The notes beneath the pieces are model-generated. The model searched no databases. It was not told where the DNA came from and saw only the letters and a program-made list of their open reading frames with translations. Below are positions 28,277 to 35,821 of a stretch of 64,000 nucleotides of DNA, piece by piece. The DNA is from Anaerolineales bacterium UBA6055 (lineage in GTDB: Bacteria > Chloroflexota > Anaerolineae > Aggregatilineales > Phototrophicaceae): NCBI GenBank assembly GCA_002428985.1, contig DIYL01000059.1, positions 50,872 through 114,871 of the forward strand, in the 5' to 3' direction. The stretch's first letter is position 1. Each line of letters opens with the position of its first letter. The translations under genes and the position numbers were made by a program.

Positions 28277-28372
28277 ATGAACCCTCACGAACTCATCACT
28301 GAGATTGAACGCCGCCCATCAGTTCAGGGAATCTTTGCATATAGAACGACAAACATATGTCCAATATGTTAG
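28277..28372 (+). other. Orphan 31-codon frame, possible gene remnant
   Basis: ATG at 28277 opens a 31-codon frame starting MNPHELITEIERRPS and ending at TAG 28370-28372, overlapping the end of the TIR gene on the other strand. Its start looks gene-like but it has no ribosome site and is short. It may be the 5' remnant of a gene lost here. Weakly supported. Confidence 0.2.
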
Positions 28373-29010
28373 TTGGCAATGATACTGACTTGAGAAACAC
28401 CCCATGTTAACATAATCAGTATCAATATTACAATAAATGCTATAACAAATTTGGGTTGTATCCAAGACATATATAGAGTGGGTAATTCGTCGTGAGGGCT
28501 ACTTTGGGTCGAGGCAGAGTATTTGATATTATTATAATTAGGAAGTTTTTCTGCTATTATCTTCTCGATTTGATCAACATTCATCTCAATCGCCTGATTT
28601 TTCTCTAGTCGATTCATGAATTGCTCAGTATGCCGATTGGTCATCCAGTTCTGCGGGTAACTATACTTGTTTATATCTGTCCAGATCGTTATGATTGGTT
28701 TAGAGTTTTGAAGAGCACATTCCACCTCAAATATAACTATATCTTTAGATGTATTCCCAACATTAATAATGTTTTGAAGTTTAGAATCACTAAAGGTATT
28801 ATAAGAAACTAATAGCAAAAGTATATCAGAATTACTGATGGCCTTTTGGATTTCAAATTGCCAATCACCTGCACCCGCTGGCAAGTTATCCTTATCAACA
28901 AATACTTCTAATCCAAGGCTTTCTAGATTTTTCTTCAACATAAGCGCCAGATACTGATCTTTGTTTCTATAACTGATAAATAGTCTAATATTGTCGCTAT
29001 ATTCGTTCAT
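28369..29010 (-). CDS. TIR-domain protein with C-terminal membrane anchor
   Basis: A 213-residue protein. Residues 5-150 are a TIR domain: 'IRLFISYRNKDQYLALMLKKNLESLGLEVFVDKD', 'AISNSDILLLLVS' and 'FEVECALQNSKPIITIW', the Glu in 'VECAL' being the likely NADase glutamate. A single hydrophobic helix near the C-terminus ('FVIAFIVILILIMLTWGV') anchors it. Bacterial TIR domains often cleave NAD+ in abortive infection. ATG 29010 is preferred as the domain starts at once; ATG 29028 is possible. It overlaps the upstream membrane gene by 14 bases and is third in a three-gene operon. Confidence 0.82.
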   Translation of the reverse strand: MNEYSDNIRLFISYRNKDQYLALMLKKNLESLGLEVFVDKDNLPAGAGDWQFEIQKAISNSDILLLLVSYNTFSDSKLQNIINVGNTSKDIVIFEVECALQNSKPIITIWTDINKYSYPQNWMTNRHTEQFMNRLEKNQAIEMNVDQIEKIIAEKLPNYNNIKYSASTQSSPHDELPTLYMSWIQPKFVIAFIVILILIMLTWGVSQVSIIAN

Positions 29011-29386
29011 TGTCTCGAAATAGGCCATATATACTTGTTAAGCAAAATAGAATGCCGGCTATTTCCAAAGTCGGTAAAGAATACCATGGTTGAGGCAAAT
29101 CGTTGCCAAGATCTTGAATTGTAATACCCATTACTTCAAACAGAACAAGTGCGGCAATTACTATATACAATAGAGTTCGAAGTGACAGTAAATTGGTTTT
29201 GGAATGACTATCGAGCAATCTCTTTTCGTAACTAGGTTTCAGTAAATTTGGCGTTGCTGGCGAGATATATTCAAACAGCATCCATATGAGACCGCTTGCC
29301 ATAATTAAGGCATAAAGCACAATCCAAACAAAATCACCTGGGCTTGCTCGCACAGTACCCAAGACATAATTATCAGTAACAGGCAA
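28997..29386 (-). CDS. Three-helix membrane protein in the TIR operon
   Basis: A 129-residue membrane protein with three hydrophobic helices ('FVWIVLYALIMASGLIWMLFEYI', 'LLYIVIAALVLFEVMGITI', 'LEIAGILFCLTSIYGLF') and a basic cytosolic loop between the first two. It overlaps the TIR gene and follows the next membrane gene by 20 bases. Unknown family. Its place suggests that it works with the membrane-bound TIR protein. Confidence 0.65.
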   Translation of the reverse strand: MPVTDNYVLGTVRASPGDFVWIVLYALIMASGLIWMLFEYISPATPNLLKPSYEKRLLDSHSKTNLLSLRTLLYIVIAALVLFEVMGITIQDLGNDLPQPWYSLPTLEIAGILFCLTSIYGLFRDNERI

Positions 29387-29406
29387 CGTCTTAAGTGTAT
29401 CAGGGG

Positions 29407-29859
29407 TTAAAAGAAAGATAAAATAAATACACCACCAATAGATGTAATGATGCTTGCAACGATTGATCGATTATCATTTGTAAATAAATTTTTGGATTTA
29501 TGAACAACAAAATTACCAAATAAAAATCGAGAGTACCACATCCCAACTATGACAATAAGAACGGGAAGCGTACGAACGAATTTATCTATAAATAGTATCC
29601 ATTGTTCATTCCCCTCAATATTACTTGCTGGAAACATAAAGAGTAATGTACGAAATAGGAAAAACATCCCAACAGATAAAAATAATGCCCCCCCCCAAGC
29701 CAATAGCGGGATGAATTCTTTTGATTTGGAATGTCCAGATCTCATATATTTACTTAATCCCAATATCCAGTACAAACCAGATGTAAATATCCCAATGGCA
29801 AAACCTGCCATCGGTATTAAAGATAAAAGTCTGATTTCAGTATTAGCTATTTGCTCCAT
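29407..29859 (-). CDS. Four-helix membrane protein in the TIR operon, with G9 tract
   Basis: A 150-residue membrane protein with about four helices ('LIPMAGFAIGIFTSGLYWILGL', 'GALFLSVGMFFLFRTLLFMFP', 'FVRTLPVLIVIVGMWYS', 'IVASIITSIGGVFILSFF'). It is first in the three-gene TIR operon. The coding strand holds nine consecutive G (plus-strand C9 at 29688-29696) in the codons for Trp-Gly-Gly-Ala. Slippage there would shift the frame. No family recognised. Confidence 0.65.
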   Translation of the reverse strand: MEQIANTEIRLLSLIPMAGFAIGIFTSGLYWILGLSKYMRSGHSKSKEFIPLLAWGGALFLSVGMFFLFRTLLFMFPASNIEGNEQWILFIDKFVRTLPVLIVIVGMWYSRFLFGNFVVHKSKNLFTNDNRSIVASIITSIGGVFILSFF

Positions 29860-30013
29860 ATCAACCTCGAATACTGATATGTATTAAAGAAAATAGTAAC
29901 TATTGATAACATATTAAAATATTATATCAAATCTAGCATTGACTATCAATTAAACTTGATAGACAGGATCACAATTCATATCATCCTATTGGGTCTAGTT
30001 TGTTCTCAGCACA

Positions 30014-30022
30014 TGATATAAT
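30014..30022 (+). promoter_or_regulatory. Extended -10 promoter for asnS
   Basis: TGATATAAT fits an extended -10 element (TGn-TATAAT). A transcript would start near 30029, upstream of the GTG at 30062 but after the in-frame GTG at 30023. No clear -35 is seen, as allowed for this class. Confidence 0.5.
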
Positions 30023-30061
30023 GTGTCGCATGGACTTAAGACATTTAAAAAGGACAAACTA

Positions 30062-31399
30062 GTGGCAGAACTCATTCAAATTAAAGACATCGCCCAATAC
30101 GATGGGCAAGAAGTCACCGTGCGCGGTTGGGTCTACAACAAGACAGGCAAAGGTCGCCTCCAATTTATCCTCTTGCGCGACGGTAGCGGGCAAGCACAAT
30201 GTGTTGCCTTCAAAAAAGAAATGGACGAAGCCGAATTTGAAATCGCCAAAGCGCTCACACAAGAATCATCCGTGATCATCACAGGTAGCGTCCGTGCCGA
30301 TGAACGTGCTCCCGGCTTCCCCGGTGGTTTCGAGATTGGTATTAGCAAACTTGAGCTGGTGCAACAATCCGAAGAATACCCGATTACACCAAAAGAACAC
30401 GGCACCGAATTCTTGATGAATCAACGGCATCTGTGGTTACGCAGCAATCGTCAGTGGGCGATCTTACGGATTCGCGCGACCATTGTTAAAGCCATGCGCG
30501 ATTATCTAGATGATAACGGCTTCTTGCTAGTCGATACACCCATTATTACGCCAGCCGCGGGTGAAGAAACCACCACCCTCTTCGAACTCGATTATTTTGG
30601 CGATCCTGCGTTCTTGGCACAAACCGGACAACTCTACAACGAAGCCAATATGATGGCATTCGGCAAGGTCTACTGTTTTGGTCCAACCTTCCGTGCCGAA
30701 AAATCCAAAACGCGCCGTCACCTGATCGAATTCTGGATGCTAGAACCCGAAATTGCTTTCTGTAGCCTTGAAGAATTGATGGATGTCGAAGAAGCACTGG
30801 TGTCATATGTGGTCGAACAAGTCCTAGCGAAACACCAACAAGAACTCGAAATCATTGAGCGCGACATCGACAAACTCAAAGCAATCACTTCACCGTTTGC
30901 TCGCATCAGCTACGATGAAGCAGTCGAACGCTTACAGAAGCTCCATACCGAAACCGAAGACGAAGAAAAGAAGAAAGAGCTTGCCATCGAATGGGGTGAG
31001 GACTTCGGTAGCCCACACGAAACCGCCCTCGCCGAGATGTTCGATAAACCCGTGTTTGTCTATCACTACCCGACTGCCGTCAAAGCCTTCTATATGACTC
31101 CTGTTGAAGGTCGACCAGAAATCTGCCGGAGTGTTGATTTGCTCGCACCTGAAGGTTATGGTGAGATCATCGGCGGTAGTGAACGCATCCACGAGCTGGA
31201 ACTACTCGAGAAAAACATCGATGAAATGGGCTTAGGGCGTGAAGCATACGAATGGTACCTCGACTTGCGCAAGTTCGGTAGTGTGCCCCATGCAGGCTTT
31301 GGCATCGGCTTAGAACGTACCGTCGCTTGGGTATGTGGTCTGCCTCATGTCCGCGAGACGATTCCATATGCGCGTCTGCTCAATCGCAAGTACCCATAA
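30062..31399 (+). CDS. asnS: Asparaginyl-tRNA synthetase
   Basis: A 445-residue class IIb aminoacyl-tRNA synthetase that charges tRNA-Asn. The N-terminal OB fold ('GQEVTVRGWVYNKTGKGRLQF') binds the anticodon. The catalytic core has motif 2-like 'FGPTFRAEKSKTRRHLIEFWMLEPE' and motif 3 'GFGIGLERTVAWVCGL'. Length and order are normal for AsnRS. GTG 30062 is chosen since AAGGA (30050-30054) lies 7 bases before it and the promoter lies between it and the upstream GTG. It ends before a long perfect palindrome. Confidence 0.95.
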   Translation: MAELIQIKDIAQYDGQEVTVRGWVYNKTGKGRLQFILLRDGSGQAQCVAFKKEMDEAEFEIAKALTQESSVIITGSVRADERAPGFPGGFEIGISKLELVQQSEEYPITPKEHGTEFLMNQRHLWLRSNRQWAILRIRATIVKAMRDYLDDNGFLLVDTPIITPAAGEETTTLFELDYFGDPAFLAQTGQLYNEANMMAFGKVYCFGPTFRAEKSKTRRHLIEFWMLEPEIAFCSLEELMDVEEALVSYVVEQVLAKHQQELEIIERDIDKLKAITSPFARISYDEAVERLQKLHTETEDEEKKKELAIEWGEDFGSPHETALAEMFDKPVFVYHYPTAVKAFYMTPVEGRPEICRSVDLLAPEGYGEIIGGSERIHELELLEKNIDEMGLGREAYEWYLDLRKFGSVPHAGFGIGLERTVAWVCGLPHVRETIPYARLLNRKYP

Positions 31400-31437
31400 T
31401 CCATAACCATAACGACACGAAAATTCCCAAGGATTGC

Positions 31438-31461
31438 AGGGACGAGGCATGCCTCGTCCCT
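31438..31461. repeat. 24-bp perfect palindrome (REP-like, terminator-like)
   Basis: A perfect inverted repeat of AGGGACGAGGCA with its complement, 38 bases after asnS. The GGGACGAGG arm matches the REP-like hairpins elsewhere. It may end the asnS transcript, though no T-run follows. Confidence 0.6.
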
Positions 31462-31507
31462 CATCAGATAAAACGTGTCTGCGAGACAAAACGAAAGAAC
31501 AGCTACA

Positions 31508-32647
31508 ATGTCCAAACGGGTATTATTTATCGCCACCCTACACCACCCCGAGCAACTCCAAAAAGATAGAGCCAATACACCAACTGACCAACCTACGCCC
31601 CTCTTCCCGACGAGTATGGGACAACATTATTGGGAGCGGGTGTTCCGCAAGAATGGCTATGCTGTCGATGTGTTCTGGCGGAATTTATCAGGATTTGGCG
31701 ATAATGACATCGCATCGTTGAGTGCACATGTGCATACACAGGGAATCACCCCTCGAAAAGTATTTGATGCCGCCTTACGTCGTTTACCGCCGACACTCAA
31801 TCCCGATATTCAACGTCGCAATCAACGTCTACTAGACCAAGCACAACAATTCAAACCAGACATCATCTGGCTATCGGGTGACAATACCGTCATTTTGCCG
31901 GAAACATTAGCACAGCTCAAAACCACACACCACTGCAAAATCCTCTATGTAAGTGGGGTTTCACCTATCGTATTCTCGCATCCAATTGAGCGACAAGCAG
32001 CCCGATTATACGACCTTGTCCTCGTCAACGACTATTATCACGGCATCCAATGGCTGGAACTCGGCGCGAAACAGATGGAATGCTTGCCCTATGTAGCAAT
32101 TGACCCCGACTTCCACTACCCCAAACCAAAAACCGATGTACCGAATGACTATCTCTGTGATATTGCATTTGTTGGGACACTTGTGCCAGATAATCTCTAT
32201 AGTGAGCGTGTCGCAGCCTTAGACGCTCTACGTGACTTTGATCTCGGCATCTGGTCAGTCCATGATATACCGGAGTCACTGAAACCGTTTCATCGTGGGT
32301 ACGCCCTCGGTGACGAGATGATGCAAGTCTTGTCATCCGCCAAAATTAGCCTGAATATTCATGGAGATTTTATGCGTTATGGTGGCAACATGCGCCTCTT
32401 CGAAACAGCCGCTGTCGGGACATTTCAAATCGTTGATAATCGCCCCGGTGTTACAACATGGTTTGAAGCAGATCAACATTTGGTAATTTTTGAAGACCTA
32501 AAGAAATTGCAGGAAAAAGTCCAGTATTATTTAGATAATGCAACTGAGCGTCAACATATCGCAGAGATTGCTCGACAACACGTTCTGGCATATCATACCT
32601 ATGATAATCGCCTGACACAGGTAGAGCATTTACTAGATAATCTATAG
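31508..32647 (+). CDS. CgeB-like glycosyltransferase (GT-B fold)
   Basis: A 379-residue protein from ATG 31508 (MSKRVLFIATLHHP); an in-frame start at 31475 lacks support. The N-terminal Rossmann half contains 'YWERVFRKNGYAVDVFWRN' and 'PDIIWLSGDNTVI'. The C-terminal half, 'DIAFVGTLVPDNLYSERVAAL', 'SSAKISLNIHGDF', 'NMRLFETAAVGTFQIVDNRPGV', is the CgeB/Glyco_trans_1_2 donor-binding pattern with the FExxAxG motif. Donor and acceptor are unknown. No other sugar genes adjoin it. Confidence 0.82.
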   Translation: MSKRVLFIATLHHPEQLQKDRANTPTDQPTPLFPTSMGQHYWERVFRKNGYAVDVFWRNLSGFGDNDIASLSAHVHTQGITPRKVFDAALRRLPPTLNPDIQRRNQRLLDQAQQFKPDIIWLSGDNTVILPETLAQLKTTHHCKILYVSGVSPIVFSHPIERQAARLYDLVLVNDYYHGIQWLELGAKQMECLPYVAIDPDFHYPKPKTDVPNDYLCDIAFVGTLVPDNLYSERVAALDALRDFDLGIWSVHDIPESLKPFHRGYALGDEMMQVLSSAKISLNIHGDFMRYGGNMRLFETAAVGTFQIVDNRPGVTTWFEADQHLVIFEDLKKLQEKVQYYLDNATERQHIAEIARQHVLAYHTYDNRLTQVEHLLDNL

Positions 32648-32668
32648 AATACTTAAAGGCTTATTCGA

Positions 32669-33109
32669 ATGCCCATAGAACCAGCACAATGGCTTGTTCC
32701 AAATCGTGTAATTTATGCATATGCTTGGGGAAGCATTACCCCCGAAGATTTGGAACAACATAATGAACGTATGAACACATTAATCGCCGAGGGTATACCT
32801 TTGGTACATGTTATCCTCGATTCTTCTCCTGACTATCAGATGACCAATCCCAGCCTAAAAATAGGTTTGGATACCTTATCATTTATCCGTCGAACAGACT
32901 TTGGCTTTACCGCTCAGGTGGGCACAGGTAATGCAGCCGCAAAATTTGGCGCAATTATGCTCGCGAAGATATTACGAGCACGTTATCGCATGGTTGATAC
33001 AGTTGAAGAAGCAGTCGAGCAACTTAAGACCTACGATACAACTGTCGATTGGACGCAAGGCGATATGGATCTTATTGAAACGATTAAAAATAGCGTAAAT
33101 AATGAATAG
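32669..33109 (+). CDS. STAS/SpoIIAA-like small protein (paralogue family)
   Basis: A 146-residue member of the window's small-protein family: start 'AQWLVPNRVIYAYAWGSITPEDLEQHNERM', then 'IPLVHVILD' and 'RYRMVDTVEEAVEQLKTYDTTVDW', lining up with 54095 and 55780. The fold is probably STAS-like. It is followed 9 bases later by the 76-residue gene, so the two form an operon and may interact. Confidence 0.65.
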   Translation: MPIEPAQWLVPNRVIYAYAWGSITPEDLEQHNERMNTLIAEGIPLVHVILDSSPDYQMTNPSLKIGLDTLSFIRRTDFGFTAQVGTGNAAAKFGAIMLAKILRARYRMVDTVEEAVEQLKTYDTTVDWTQGDMDLIETIKNSVNNE

Positions 33110-33118
33110 TGAGATAAG

Positions 33119-33349
33119 ATGATGGATAAATCTGCCGAGTTACAAGCCTTATTAGACAAATTACTGGTATCAATTCAATCCCCAATCGCGCATGCTTATG
33201 GTTATGCAGAACTCGCACAACATGAACTAAACAACCCCGATAGTGATATGGCACGGGTCGACGGTGATGTCAACCGGATCAAGGTCAACCTCAGTCGTGT
33301 ATTAGTTTATTTGCAAGACTTTCAAGAGGAATACGAACAACTGCGATAA
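33119..33349 (+). CDS. Small helical protein resembling a HisKA dimerisation segment
   Basis: A 76-residue all-helical protein. 'LLVSIQSPIAHAYGYAELAQHELNN' resembles the helix around the phospho-His of sensor kinases ('xPLTxIxGYAELL'), but the usual H before the Pro is absent; a His follows it instead. No ATPase domain is present. It lies 9 bases after a STAS-like gene. It may be a free dimerisation or partner module. Likeness to HisKA is only by eye. Confidence 0.5.
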   Translation: MMDKSAELQALLDKLLVSIQSPIAHAYGYAELAQHELNNPDSDMARVDGDVNRIKVNLSRVLVYLQDFQEEYEQLR

Positions 33350-33383
33350 ACGTCTTACATCAATCATGTAGGGAACTATCAAA

Positions 33384-35081
33384 ATGAGAAACCCGCTTTA
33401 CATCTTCAGTGTAGCCATCATTATCTTTACGACTACAATTGTGTCGGCACAAGAGTTCCCACCCGACAGTGCCGATATTTTTATTGCTGAGGTCAATGTC
33501 ATTGACATAGATGTACGTGAACCCTACGACCCGAATATTGAGACAACCAGACCATATATTGATGACACAACGCGTACTGTACAGGTGTACGACGAAACCA
33601 GCGATATGTGGCAAGGTCTGTCATTCCCTGATGAAATACCAGATGATGTGATCCCATTCATAAGCTACTGGTACGATGACATCTATTACATCCAATCGCA
33701 CGCCGGGGCATGGGGCATAAATACAGAGGCTTTAACATTTGAACCGATTGAATTAGTTTGCAATCAAGTCCCTGATCAACAAGGCAAAGGAAGATGGGTC
33801 ATTACTATTGACAGAACAACAGATACAGAAAGCCTATGCCTGACAGAAGTCGATGGAATATTTATAGATCTTCCCAATGAATACTATTTTCTACGAGACA
33901 CAGAACTACCAATAACACCTGATGAAGAGTGGATCTTATTATTTGGGTCACAATCAGATGAAAGGGGCATGGTAACAGCTTATCCTGCCTACAGCTATAA
34001 TACCGCCAATAATGAATTATTGTATATCGGTACAATCGAAAGAGAGGGATTGGCTGATAATCGTCCTTATCCATCTAAATGGCTTAACGAAACACACACT
34101 CTCTTAACCCATGGAGAATCGCCTGAGAGTATTGCCGACGTGCATTATGCGATAGATATTGCCCAACCTGATAGCATCGAATTTATCTACAGAGGTTGGA
34201 ATCCTGAATTTAATGAAACGTATCAACGCTTCGAGTATATGACTACAGATGCATTTGTTGGTTTTAAAACAGGTTCGTTTCGACCGGAGCATCTACCCTG
34301 TGAGCTAATAGTCTATGATGAGCGTGGTATTTTTCAGCATGAAATCGGCTACGATTGTCTTGGCAGACGATATACAAGCGCTGGCGATAAATTTTATACA
34401 GTGATCGTTGAGGGCAACCCTGCAACAAATTCCTCATTAATCCAACTCGATATAGTCACAGGCGAAATACAAGAAATCTTATCGGGTTCTATTGAAGGTG
34501 TTATCTCCGTGTCATCCGATAATCGTTATCTGTTAGTTGCAAAGGGCAATGGAGACATCCGACGCGTTGACTTCTATCAAATACCTCAAAATGATGTACG
34601 GAGTGACTCTTTATTTGCGCCTGTTGGTAATGTCAATATTGCCGTCTATGATATGCAAACCAATAGCTTTGTCTATGAATTTGAGTGGGGCAATTCATGG
34701 GGCGACATACACGTTAATGACTGTGGTGATGGTTGTTCTGTATTTACATTAGAGAAAGAAATCAATTATCAGACCGACCCACCAACAACCCAGATAACAA
34801 ACTTACTTATTAAATTATCCGGCGATGTTCAAATGTTATCTGAAAGTGTATTCACATTATCTCCAGATGGCACAAAAGCCATTGTAGAACGTGACAACAC
34901 AATCGGGGTCTTATCTATAGCAGACAATAGTTTTTACCCGCTATATCCAGTTACTATCGAACCCTATAACATATCGTCTGGTTGGCAAGACACAAATACT
35001 ATCTCAACACGTATCTCATTAGATTCAACAGATACGCGCCCCTTCCAAGCTGCGACATTTTTGGTCCAATTACCCGAGTAG
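33384..35081 (+). CDS. Secreted protein, probable beta-propeller
   Basis: A 565-residue protein with a signal peptide (residues 1-22, 'YIFSVAIIIFTTTIVSAQ'). The mature part is strand-rich with WD/PQQ-like blades, for example 'GVISVSSDNRYLLVAKGNGDIRRVDFYQI', 'NVNIAVYDMQTNSFVYEFEWGN' and 'FTLSPDGTKAIVERDNTIGVLSIADN'. It would be exported to the cell surface or medium. No enzyme motif is visible. AGGGAA lies about 10 bases before the ATG. Confidence 0.65.
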   Translation: MRNPLYIFSVAIIIFTTTIVSAQEFPPDSADIFIAEVNVIDIDVREPYDPNIETTRPYIDDTTRTVQVYDETSDMWQGLSFPDEIPDDVIPFISYWYDDIYYIQSHAGAWGINTEALTFEPIELVCNQVPDQQGKGRWVITIDRTTDTESLCLTEVDGIFIDLPNEYYFLRDTELPITPDEEWILLFGSQSDERGMVTAYPAYSYNTANNELLYIGTIEREGLADNRPYPSKWLNETHTLLTHGESPESIADVHYAIDIAQPDSIEFIYRGWNPEFNETYQRFEYMTTDAFVGFKTGSFRPEHLPCELIVYDERGIFQHEIGYDCLGRRYTSAGDKFYTVIVEGNPATNSSLIQLDIVTGEIQEILSGSIEGVISVSSDNRYLLVAKGNGDIRRVDFYQIPQNDVRSDSLFAPVGNVNIAVYDMQTNSFVYEFEWGNSWGDIHVNDCGDGCSVFTLEKEINYQTDPPTTQITNLLIKLSGDVQMLSESVFTLSPDGTKAIVERDNTIGVLSIADNSFYPLYPVTIEPYNISSGWQDTNTISTRISLDSTDTRPFQAATFLVQLPE

Positions 35082-35091
35082 ACTATCGAAG

Positions 35092-35120
35092 TCCTCCCTA
35101 GCCGATGGGACTAAGGAGGA
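35092..35120. terminator. Intergenic hairpin between convergent genes
   Basis: TCCTCCCTAG and CTAAGGAGGA pair over ten positions with one mismatch around a 9-base loop. No T-run follows. It may separate the propeller gene from the DsbA gene. Confidence 0.4.
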
Positions 35121-35129
35121 TCATTGATG

Positions 35130-35804
35130 TTACGCGTTTAATTCTCTATCAATCGCCTCACGGAAGGCATCCGCACTAAAACTGAATAACTGTTGATCGC
35201 CAATAAAGAACGTCGGTGTCCCACGAACACCTAAATCCGTTCCCCGTTGTTGATCGTATAAAACAGTATTACGGTGTGTGCCTGCATCATAACAGTCATT
35301 GAGTGCATTAGTATCTACGCCTAAACGTCCAGCATTAGTCACCAATTCATCACGCGTCGAGACACTCTGTTCAGCAATGCTATACATCATATCGTGGAAT
35401 GCCCAATAAAGATCATTACTTTGATCAAGAACACACTGCGCGAGTTGCGCCCCCATCATATCGTAGCGTGGTGAAATAACCGGCATATCACGGAAAATGA
35501 GGTTCACCTGTCCGTCGTATTCCTCTAGAATTTGGTCAAGAATACCGGCTTCATGCACCGCCTTACACGCATGACACCCATACGCCCCATACTCAATAAT
35601 ACTCACAGGTGCATCAGGATTCCCTAAAACCGGATCTACATCAAAGCGTTCATCATAAAGACCCACACGATTACTAATCCCCAACAAAGCGACTCCCCCA
35701 ATAACGAGAAATAACACACCAGCGATGATGAGATTTTGTTGTTGTTTCTTCTTTTGTTGTTCTTGTTTGAGCCGTGATCGGGCGTTCTTACGTTTTTTTG
35801 CCAT
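35130..35804 (-). CDS. DsbA-family membrane-anchored thiol oxidoreductase
   Basis: A 224-residue protein with a basic N-terminus (KKRKNARSRLKQ), one membrane helix (about 24-43) and an extracytoplasmic thioredoxin fold. The active site is Cys77-His-Ala-Cys80 in 'YGAYGCHACKAVHE'; the cis-Pro loop is 'GVRGTPTFFIG'. It would oxidise, reduce or isomerise disulfides outside the membrane. It follows the DUF3179-DsbA fusion gene by 17 bases and its domain closely resembles that gene's C-terminal half, indicating duplication. Confidence 0.9.
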   Translation of the reverse strand: MAKKRKNARSRLKQEQQKKKQQQNLIIAGVLFLVIGGVALLGISNRVGLYDERFDVDPVLGNPDAPVSIIEYGAYGCHACKAVHEAGILDQILEEYDGQVNLIFRDMPVISPRYDMMGAQLAQCVLDQSNDLYWAFHDMMYSIAEQSVSTRDELVTNAGRLGVDTNALNDCYDAGTHRNTVLYDQQRGTDLGVRGTPTFFIGDQQLFSFSADAFREAIDRELNA

Positions 35805-35821
35805 AATCTACTCCCTATCTG

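Noticed and set aside
30023..30061. Start of asnS at GTG 30023
   Set aside because: It lies at the end of the extended -10 promoter and would not be in the transcript; GTG 30062 has a good ribosome site.
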